Positions 55,130 through 64,000 of a DNA stretch of 64,000 nt are shown piece by piece (within the stretch, counting starts at the first letter, position 1; each line of letters begins with the position of its first letter). The position numbers and the translations under genes were made by a program. The notes under the pieces are model-generated. The model ran no database searches, had not been told where the DNA came from, and saw only the letters and a program-made list of their open reading frames with translations. Origin of the DNA: Macrostomum hystrix (lineage: Eukaryota > Platyhelminthes > Macrostomidae); assembly GCA_950097015.1 (NCBI GenBank), contig CATNEN010000001.1, forward strand, positions 4,883,001 through 4,947,000, in the 5' to 3' direction.

Positions 55130-56998
55130 TTTAAACTGTTAATTCTCCTAACCATTTTACAGCGGTTGCGGGAATAGTCATGGCTTCGACCATAGACAAT
55201 AAGAAACTTAACTGACTTTGCCATCGATTATTTAACTGCTTGTCCGTATTCTCTACTAGCTTGCAAAATGCTATATTACTTACAAGTCTACTTTCAGTAG
55301 TGACAAAAACATTTTCGCTTCTCTGTTCTTAAATTTTCTCAAATTTTAAATAAATCTAGCCTGAAATTTATCTTTCTTTCTTTTGATAAATTCAAAAGCA
55401 GTGAAGTTAGTTTTACGACACAAAACTGTAGATTTGATTAAGGATTCATGCGATGCTAGAAAGAAGACGGGAAAAAAAGAGATTTAGGCGACGAAAGAGA
55501 GAGGTAGAATGAGATGGTTCATAACGGAGTGTAAGATATATAGGGGAGACAAGATGATGTCTAAAATTATAGATACAAATGTTTAGGACTACCAAGCCAT
55601 TTTGACGTCCGTTTTTATACCAAAGGTCTCCCTGAATTTTTTGAAAAATTCAGGGCCGTTGGTGACTGATTGGTTGACAGACTAGACGATGGTGTACTGT
55701 GGTTGAGCTGCGCCTAATGTTCAGGCTTGATCATAGAAATTGGAAAAATTCGCGTCAGGGTGTATATAATGGCCTAGTTCCACCTGTTGTAGCCAATTTC
55801 TGGAAGACGCCTTGAAGGTCCAGCAGTCCGTCTAGATAAAAGTTGGTGACCACCGAAGACGGAGATGATGCAGGCTCATTCGGATGCTGATAAATTTTGA
55901 AGGCCTGGCTAGGCCGCACTGAGGCGCAGTGCTAATAGGGGTGAATGAAATACACTAGCGCTTATAGGAAAAATCAGACCTTCGGTCAGAAACATTGAAT
56001 ATCTCGACGGTCTGAAGAGCTGGCGACTTGATTCTTGTTTCAGAAGATGCGCAACAAAAAGTTGGCCCGTGTTCTTGAGTTTCGTGTGCTTGTGTTGTTC
56101 CGTTCGGGTGCAGCACAAAAAATTGTCACGGGGACAATGCCCCCCTTGGTAATTTGACTGTTAAGCAGACTCTAATTTTTATAACGTTTTACGAATAACT
56201 TTCCATGAGTCACCCTCTGAATATAACTTCTAAAGATAAAAATCATGTCATGTTCTCTTAATCTTCTGCCTTACTTTTACAACCAATGCTAAAAAGCATC
56301 ACAATTGAGAGCTGAAAGTCATAAATGACTAATGCAGACAAACCGATTACAATGCCGAACCGAAGCTTTTTTGACTAATATCCAGGGATAGTGTTATAAG
56401 CCTTGTGTTGAATGCCTTTTGGGAAAGAAATCATCGTTTATATTGGCCACACCAGGAATAGCTTGTGCGGTCAATGTCAGAAAAACTCCATGAAAAAGGG
56501 GAATACTTTAGACTTTCGGACATATTCGTAGGGGATAAAAGGGGAGTAGATACTATACACTAAACTGCGGTAGGATGCGAAGCTGCTGCAGCTGCGGGAA
56601 GGGAAGCGCCGTACATCGCAGGTCGAACTGCAGCTATAACGATAAAGGCATTTTCGGGAGGCTATGGGAAAAAACCTGCCTAGCATTCTAGGCCAGCGAA
56701 ATACTTCAGCTTCGTATCCGGGTAGGGAACGGACGCCCATGCCTGCCCTGTACCAGCAAGCATCGATCGCGTCGGTTCGGTCTTTGGTCTTACCCCCGCG
56801 GACAGTAGCAGGCATCCAATCCGAATGCGGCTTATTGCGCACAGCCTCCACCCCGCGAGGGGAGGCAACGACGTTCTATTAGTCTCTATTTTCCGAAAGG
56901 TTCAACACACACACACCTTCCGGTTGAAAAATATTCAACACTCGATTGGAAATTGTTCAACTTCAATCTATAAAGCAAAATCCAGAGATCTGCGCTGA
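55130..56998. other. spacer and upstream region of the PDZ gene
   Basis: No family recognised. A 124-codon minus-strand frame at 56477-56851 overlaps other frames and has no support. The last 150 bases should include the PDZ gene leader. Confidence 0.45.
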
Positions 56999-58311
56999 AT
57001 GACCGAGAAGTCAGTCAGCTTGTCGCTAACCGGCGGACCGCCGTGGGGCTTCCGGCTGCGCGGCGGTCCGGCGTCCGGCGGCCTCAGGGTCAGCCGGGTC
57101 CGGCGACGCAGTCCAGCCACGGCTGGCGGTCTGCGCGAAGGCGACCTACTATTGAGTGTCAATTCGCTGCCGGTGGCTGGCAGGACCTACGCCTTCGTGA
57201 TGGAGTACGCCGAGAGGCAGCGAATCCTTCAAATGGAGGTTCGCCGATTAGTCGGTCCCGAGGGCACCCTGCTAGCCGCATCGGCGACTTGGGCCTCCGA
57301 GGAAGACGACGAAGACGAGGAGGCGCTGATGGCTTTGGAGGTGGCGCCGGAGCCCGAGCCGCCGCTCCAGGAGCTGCAAGTGGCTGAGCTACAGCTAGCC
57401 CCGTCTCGTCCTCTGCCGCTTCAGCAGCAGCCGTTCAGCAGCTTCGACGAGGACACAGTGATCCCGGCCGATCCCGAGGTGCGCCCGGTGCCGCTGAGCA
57501 AGCTCATCACCGAGGCGGAGCCAGAGCCGACGCCGCCGCGGTCGCCAGTGAAAAAGTACGCCGACTCGGCTTATTTCGACGCGTCGGACGCCAGCTACCC
57601 GACTGTAGAGGAGCAGAAGGAGATGGCCAAACGAGTGGCTGAGACTCTAACAGATGTGCGCAACCGAGGCAGTCGCGGCGCCAGCATGTTCGAGAAGCGA
57701 CGCGAGCGCGCCGCGAAGTACACGCTGGAGGGCCCCGAGCCAGGAGATAATGACTTCCCGGGCGCTGGTGCAATCGACGAAATGATTGACACGTCGGTCG
57801 GCGGTTCAGTAGACGAGGGTGGAACTGTTCGAGTTCCGCTTCCGACTAAGACTGGGCCGCCCCCAGCGCCGCCACCACCGCCGCCTCCTTTTGCACCGCC
57901 GCCTCCACCGCCGCCCCATCTGCAAGGCGGCTTTCCTCTCTTTGGCCTCGGAAGCGGCATCGGTGTTGGGAAGCGGCCAGAGCCACCGCCGCCGAAGACC
58001 GTGGCCGAGTTTGTTGAACGCGAAATGCGTTCAGCGCCCAAGCTGACGCATCGCGACTACGATCCGAAAAAAGCGTTCGACATTGCCTCCGCCCTACACT
58101 CCAGCTCCGGCAAGGCCGGGCAGATGTTTCAAAAGCGGCGTCAGCGCGCGCTGAAATTCACCATGGAGAGCGACGGTCGGGTGGAACCGCCGGCGTCGCA
58201 GCTCAAGCCGCTGATGGTGTCAGGCGCGATGAAACCGCTCGGCGTTGGCGGCAGCGACGCCAGTATGGCTGCCAAGATTCAAAGACTTCAAAATTGTCTG
58301 GGCGGAGGTGG

Positions 58312-58342
<31 letters not shown>

Positions 58343-58384
58343 AGCGGCGGCGGCGGCGGCGTTGGTGGATTATCGGATCTGTGA
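56999..58384 (+). CDS. synaptopodin-2-like PDZ protein
   Basis: 461 aa in a single exon. Residues about 4-86 form a PDZ domain with the carboxylate-binding loop PWGFRL and GLREGDLLLSVNSLPV. An acidic and Pro-rich linker follows. Two copies of a basic motif of the form MF.KRR.RA.K(Y/F)T.E lie at about 229-245 and 375-391. This is the arrangement of synaptopodin-2 and synaptopodin-2-like proteins, which bind alpha-actinin and filamin at muscle Z-discs and on actin bundles. Between the motifs lies a polyproline stretch (about 286-315) suited to Ena/VASP or profilin, and a poly-Gly run is near the end. The protein is much shorter than vertebrate SYNPO2. AATAAA at 58457-58462 is a likely poly(A) signal, 73 bases past the stop. 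Confidence 0.82.
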
Positions 58385-58462
58385 TGCTTAAATATATACT
58401 TTGAGAATAGATTACTTCATGATTGGAAAGTATTGCTGAGTTTGGTTTGGTCTTCAAATAAA

Positions 58463-59895
58463 ACTTCACCAACAGGTCGGGAGTTCGAATCCTAAAGTCA
58501 AATATTGTTCTTTAGAAAGACACATAAATACTTGCTTCTTCTGTTTAAAAGCAACAGCTAAAACGTATAGAAGCATTAACTTTTGTACTTATTAATGCCA
58601 ATCAGACTCAGATGGCTTAGGTATCTTTTTTATTTTATTCCCTAACAACAGAAATTTTTACTACACCAAACTTCGCCATACTAAGTTCCTCAAGAACATA
58701 AGCAATTTGCGGAAATTGACTTCGAAAAATTGCTTTGATAATGTTCTTTTTTTATTCATTCTTTCTGTTCTTAAGATGCTTCGAGACAAAAGCTTGTAAT
58801 TTTGTTTTTACGTCGCAGTATTAACCCATTCTAGTGCTTTTAGTAAACTCGATTAATATACCGATTAATATACCATCTATTATCCCAGTAGGATCAATCA
58901 CAATCTTAGTTGAGATCTCTTTAATATAATTTTTGTATGTGTAGAAGATATTCTTTGTTAAAAATACTCATAAAAATATAAATAACTACTTAAAAATGTG
59001 TTCCACTGCTTAGAGCATTGCAAAATTATGTTAAAAGTTAATGGCTTCAAAGTTTATTTATGAACTTTAACGAGATAGTGTCGTGTCGTTGTGCGTAATA
59101 TTGTAGACAAGATGCACTACTTACAGTAGGTAGGTTGGTAGAGTTCTAATTTTTTAAGTTAGAGTTGTTTTATTTTTTTATTATAAAGGTTTTTTTAGTT
59201 TCCTTTAATTCATTTTTTATTGTAATTGAAAAAAAGTAATTATTTTTGTACTTTTTTAATTGCAACAAATTAGTCAAGTAATTAATAAGTTATATGCGAA
59301 TTATTCGCATTGTTACTACAAGCAAAACTTTAAAATTCGTATATATAAAACCATACGCGCGGTTAGAATAGAATCTTCAGGTGTCTTCTTAGCATCTATT
59401 TTCGGTAAACTCAAATTTAAAAGTAGACAATTTATTGATTGTTTCTTTAGTCAATGCTAATTAAGGCACAATGTCCACCAAAATTTTTTAATTGACTGTA
59501 AATCGTTAATAGTCACTTTGTAAAGGTTTTGGTTTAAAGGAATTGAGCGAAGTCGGTGGTTCTTTTATTGTTCGAGGAAGTCAATCGATTGATTGAGAAA
59601 AACTTTAAAATGGCCAGGCTTGCAGTTGCGTGTATTTATTGATCTATTGCGTAAGGCCTCGCAACCGGAAATTTCAAGAAAATGGATATGGTATAACAAA
59701 ACAATCTAGATAATATTATTTTCATACTACGAGCGTAAATAAATACTGCGTATATGGAAGACAATATTTATAGATATTTGTACAAGTAAACTATATTTGA
59801 ATAACATCATGCTACTGTACAGAATTTAATGGACAAACTGTGAATATACAGCAATTTACGGCAATTACAAATAATGGTAGTCATTGTCCTTTTTA
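58463..59895. other. AT-rich spacer
   Basis: Near 58475-58530 'gtcgggagttcgaatcc' and 'ttctttagaaagacacataa' recall a decayed family 2 SINE head. The remainder is AT-rich and without features. Confidence 0.45.
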
Positions 59896-60700
59896 AAAAG
59901 CACGTGCCGGCCACTCGGGTAGTTTTTTGGACTTTTTCAGCGGTGGGCGCATCTGGCGTGTCGTGCCGGCTGGGCTCAGGTGGCAGCTGGATGCGTCCGT
60001 GTGGAGACTCCGAGGGCTGCGAGGCCTTGTCCGGTGCCATTGGACGTTTGGCGTTGCTGATCGTGCGCAGCGGCTTCAGTCGGTCGATTGACACGGCCTC
60101 CTGCTGTCCAGGGTGTCTCGACGATGAAGAACTTTTCAGCACGATGGATGACGTGGTAAGGCTCTCGGTACGGCACCTCCAATGGCTTGCGAACGCGGTC
60201 TACGCGGATCGCCATACCTTCTCAGCAGTTCAGAGGTCAGTAGGAATGTACTGCTTCTTCGTGGAAGGAGAAGGTCGAGGAGCTTCCGTGATGTAGTGCA
60301 AGCGAAGCCGAACTGCTTGAGGATTCTTGTCGCCAGTCGCCAGCACTCGGGGTAGCATCGGGTGCTCACCCGTGAGACGCGTGAAGGGGCTGACCCCGTT
60401 GTCGCCCGGAGATACGTGCATTGCGAGCGGCAGGTTGTCAAGCCAGGACTCACCGTGTGCCTTCAGGATGTTCTTGTGCGTCCGGTGAGCAAGCTCGATC
60501 TCTCCGTTGGTCTGCGGATGATATGCAGTCGTGCGGAGACGATAGAAGCCGACGTTGGCAGCCAGCTGTTGAACAGGTCCACGTCGAACTGCGCGCCGCG
60601 GTCAGTGACGACGTACACCAAATCGTGCGATCCAACCTGTGACTCATTTTCTGGTTCTATCAGAAAGTCCAGTAGATCCGGAGAAATCTCAATATCTGGG
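59896..60700 (-). pseudogene. Ty3/gypsy-type integrase and 3' pol fossil
   Basis: On the minus strand, VVTDRGAQFDVDLFNSWL (about 60610-60555) is the integrase core strand with its catalytic Asp. Further pieces in shifted frames read like the following YHPQ-type stretch, WLDNLPLAMH, and SPFTRLTGEHPML. A final RVDRVRKPLEVPYREPYHV piece (about 60200-60140) is typical of the C-terminal chromodomain-like tail. Several frameshifts and stops break it. No gag, protease or reverse transcriptase was found nearby. Confidence 0.7.
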
Positions 60701-61803
60701 CTCTCAAAATCGCCAGGATTGGAAGGCAAACCGCCTTCGATGTTGAATTGGACTTGCCAGAAAGTACGATTGCGAGTTGATTAGATGCTTGAGATTCGCC
60801 TGAGCTTAGAAGCCCTCCCATGCTAATAATAGCCACGGTGGGCCCACGGCACAACAAACGGAATCTGAGTAGGGGTGTTGCTAGGAGGCAAGGCTTAGGA
60901 TGCGTACAGAATGCGAATGGGGGCTTGGGGATGGGACGGAGTGCAGCATTGGAGGAGGCCTTGGTACGGGATGGGTTGCAGGATAGATAAGAGGCCTTGG
61001 TTTGAGGTGGGTTTGGAGGGTCAGGATGGGGCGTGAGGGCGTGCGAGGGCGTGAGATGGAACAACTTTCTCACTACTATTATCACACACTTACTGGACCT
61101 TAGGAAGTTGACCTTTTTGTTCAGTTGCGAATTAGGAGTCTATCTAAAAAAGGCCTCATTTCCTTGTGTGTCATATCCTACCATATCGAGTCGTGATGCG
61201 CAACAAGCCGTCAGTACTCGTATCTTGATTTTCAAGAATTTTATTTTTCTGATTTTTCATGGCCTCCTGGACTTGTTAATGAGTTCTGCCAACTAGATTG
61301 CTTCTTTGCCAGTACTTAGGGCACCTTCGGGGCATTATATACGATCAGTCGCAGCTAAGCACCTGCATACCAACAATACTGCTCTAGTCCTTAATAACGA
61401 ATTATAATTTAAACACTCTTGATTTCAATAGAATATCAATCGCAGTTAGAGTAGTCAGGGAATTTTTTGTAATTGTCATGCGAAAAAAAGACAGTTTGCA
61501 ATATGCTCAACAGAAAAAATGCCGTGTCAGAATCTAAATTAACATTAGAAAATCTGTTAGTAAATCTGGGCTGTTCTATGGTATAAATAATTCTAGTGTA
61601 GGGTTGGGAAGGGATGTGGGGTCAGTGTGGAAGGGGTATGTGGGGTCAGTGTCTAGGGTTGGGGGCACGAGGGGTCCGTGTGAAGTGTTAGGGAGGGCTC
61701 TGAGGAGAGTTCTTCAAATTATCCAAAATCTAAAACTCGTTCTCGCAGTTTTGTTATAGCTCTAGCTCAAATTCAAACCTTGCAGCACTGACAGTACTAA
61801 GCT
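60701..61803. other. spacer, possibly retroelement-derived in part
   Basis: About 60850-61060 is G-rich with loose repeats (ggcttgggg, ggatggggcgtgagggcgtg). About 61610-61700 has ggggtcagtgt repeats. No gene or element ends recognised. Confidence 0.4.
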
Positions 61804-63270
61804 TCACACACACACGGCTCCTGTCGAATTCAGGACCACTCGGCCGTGCAACTCAAAGTTAGCGCCAGCGGCGGTGACGCAACCGAAGCCGCTGCAGAAT
61901 GAGCCGCCGCCGCCTCCGCCACTGTCTACGGTAGACCCTGTGCCACCGCCGCTGAAGCCGCCACCACCGCCGGCACTACCGGCACTGCCAAAGGCGCAGC
62001 TACCTCCGCCGGCGCCGCCTCCACCGAAGCCGCCATCGCCGGTGCTGCAATCGAAGCATTTGACACCCCCGAGCCATCCGCCGCAGCGGCCCAGCCCCGG
62101 TTGTCCAGAATTTTGTACGCTAGACTGAACGCCGGTGCCGTTCCAGCCAGCTCCGGGGCCGCCGCAGCCGAACGCAGGAGCATCTGAGTTCTGGTTGATC
62201 GCAACCTGGCCCGGCTGTCCAGCATTACCGCCCCAGCCGATAAAGAACGGATCTGACGTATTTGAGGCCGTTCCGTTGGTACCGCTGCTCCCATCCATGC
62301 CTAGAGCAAAATTGGCTTAGTACATCGTGAATGTAGACTTGGACTGCCATCGCTACGTGACTCAACCCCTACTCAAAATACTGAACTCACCGCTGCGAGT
62401 AGAGCCCATTCCGCCACCTCCGCCGGCCGCCAAGAGCAACCGTACACTGGTGTTGCTAGCGTACACGAAGCTGCCACCGCCGCCGCCTGTACCGTAGTTG
62501 CACGTGGTGGTCTCGCCAGCCTGGCCAATCACAATTTCAAGTCGGGTGCCTGCGGAGAGAAGGAAGCTGCCAGCGGCTGATGCCCCCCTGCCTGCTCTGA
62601 TTGCTACTGCAGAGAGCACAGAGCCCCCAGAGGCTCCGAAGGCCTGGATGTGGTAGCAGCCGGTGAAATTGATGGTTAAATTTCGGACGACTCCAAGCTT
62701 GCCAGTGCTGCTGTCTGGAGTAAAAAGTTTGATTTTCTGGCATTTCTGTCAAGATAAGCCTTGATTATGAATAATTTGTCACTCACTTCGAAACTCATGA
62801 AACACCGAAGGAATAGAAGGCATTTTGAAATCCGTCTTCCACAGCCTTGTGGTGCCATTGGCAGTCAGCAGCAGATTCGTCGAGTTGCTGTCCCCAGGCC
62901 TCTGATGGTCAGCAGGGATGTCCTTGATGACCGCCAAGTGGCAGACTTGCCTGAGCTCATTCACGACCGCGACAATGCAGCCTCTCTGCTCACACTTTGC
63001 CAGGCACTCGCCCTCTGAGCGGATACCGGATTCGTTGAGCAGGCTGCAGTTCAACGAGCCGTCAATCAGGATGGAACCGTTGGCAACGAGTTCGTAATTG
63101 CGACTTGTTAAACCGATCGAATTGCCAGCAACCGGCGCTAAAAACAAATGCAGAGTAAGAACAGTGGCTTAAACATGAGCAGACAAAAATTGAGCACAGA
63201 TTTGAGAACTACTGCAACACTTACCGACTGTGCGAACTAACAGCAGAACAAAGACTGCTTTGAAATTCAT
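61804..63270 (-). CDS. secreted PAN-like plus ALK-type glycine-rich protein, copy 5
   Basis: Four exons: 63270-63225, 63137-62787, 62714-62391 and 62300-61804; all joins phase 1; 405 aa. Exon 1 encodes only the signal peptide (MNFKAVFVLLLVRTVG). The PAN-like part has CLAKCEQRGCIVAVVNE and CHLAVIKD. The Gly-rich part has GCYHIQAFGASGGS, LEIVIGQAGE, GGGGGSFVYAS, FGCGGPGAGWNG, a poly-Gly core and FCSGFGC. It is clearly paralogous to copies 1-3 but diverged, and it has an extra intron after the signal peptide. There is no membrane segment or kinase. A TATA-like CATAAAATA lies at 63342-63334 on the gene strand. Confidence 0.84.
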
Positions 63271-64000
63271 ATTTAACTACTATTTATTTACGCTGTCCTG
63301 GCTGGGCGGGAGCGACTGGGCGATTGTTCGGAATATTTTATGCAATTTTCACTGTCCAATAGAATGCAGCAAGCCCCTGCTGCTTATCGGGTAGGGGAAT
63401 AAGTTTCCTTGGCAACGCAAAAGCAAACGAACGATTCCTACCCGAGCTTTGTTTCGCGAGTCTCCGATCCTGACAGTGCTGAAAAAACTCGTTCTATCGA
63501 AATTCACTTTGCATTGGTCTCCACATTGCAAGTGATTCTGTTCATGATCATGCTGTCAGTCAATCATTGATAACGATTTTTCAAGTTGCCACACTGCGAC
63601 ATCCATAGCAGTTGGGGGACACTGAAATTTTAGCCGGATGACTCGGGGCAGCGAGTCGAATCTACTCAACTTTTTTACTCGTAGATTCAGCCAAATTGCA
63701 TTGTGCTTTAAGATTTTTTTCCAGTGTGCTTTTTTATTTTGGTTCAATATTTTTTTAGCAAACTCTTCACACTTCCCGAAGCAACAGGTATGTTATCGAA
63801 AATCGCTTGCAATACGAAATCACTTCTACGAGTATCTTATACCTATCAGGCTAAGAACTAATGAAGATAATTTTAATTTATTCACTAACTCCCGCCAGCG
63901 TAGATGATACCATCCAGCTGGCTATATTGCCGTTAAAATTTTGTCGAATGAATTGTAAGAGCTCCAGATGCCGCTGCCATGGCAGGAGGATTTCAACACC
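63271..64000. other. upstream region of copy 5
   Basis: Likely promoter on its left side. Several short overlapping frames on both strands; none supported. Confidence 0.45.

Noticed and set aside
56477-56851. 124-codon minus-strand frame
   Set aside because: It overlaps a 72-codon frame on the other strand, shows no domain or composition typical of the genes here, and has no splice partners.

Overview
The window is nuclear DNA of an animal. Genes are split by GT-AG introns, coding exons are GC-rich in AT-rich surroundings, and the families are metazoan: a Yorkie/YAP coactivator, an AK5-type adenylate kinase, an LRR receptor, a synaptopodin-2-like PDZ protein, and secreted PAN plus ALK-type glycine-rich proteins. 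tRNA-derived SINEs, a Tc1/mariner-like transposon, a hAT-type MITE and Ty3/gypsy fossils are also present. The extreme load of tandem arrays together with this gene set suggests a spiralian, perhaps a free-living flatworm such as Macrostomum. That is a guess from general character, since no marker sequence was searched.

Layout. 1-7190: six tandem arrays, one SINE and no recognisable gene. 7195-18402 (minus): a four-exon YAP/Yorkie gene whose introns are almost entirely tandem arrays (25, 24, 28, 4 and 32 bp units and long purine or pyrimidine tracts). 19683-21434: a 33-bp array. 22532-25294 (plus): a single-exon LRR-FN3 transmembrane protein with a 170-bp hAT-type MITE just after its stop. 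26217-26475: a 15-bp array. 28123-31600 (plus): a three-exon gene for a probably N-myristoylated Glu/His/Pro repeat protein. 33025-36945 (minus): a six-exon AK5-like kinase with C-terminal IQ motifs and SINEs in its introns. 38952-50000 (minus): a cluster of two intact genes and two pseudogenes of a secreted PAN/glycine-rich family, separated by 9-bp and 38-bp arrays; a third intact, more divergent member lies at 61804-63270. 51.2-52.5 kb and 59.9-60.7 kb: Ty3/gypsy remnants. 53494-55127: a complete-looking Tc1/mariner-like element with about 160-bp inverted repeats. 56999-58384 (plus): a synaptopodin-2-like PDZ protein.

The genes do not form a pathway or operon. The common theme is repeat expansion around and inside genes. 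The points most worth following are: (i) the roughly 0.9-kb (ACTC)n array just inside YAP intron 2, which in the transcript is an uninterrupted series of GTGAGT 5' splice-site matches; (ii) the PAN/Gly-rich family, where three copies share an identical 72-bp intron while their last exons diverge; and (iii) the AK5-like enzyme, whose second kinase domain has lost key residues and whose tail has gained IQ motifs. Exon boundaries were derived by hand from splice consensus, frame phase and paralogue agreement, without transcript data.
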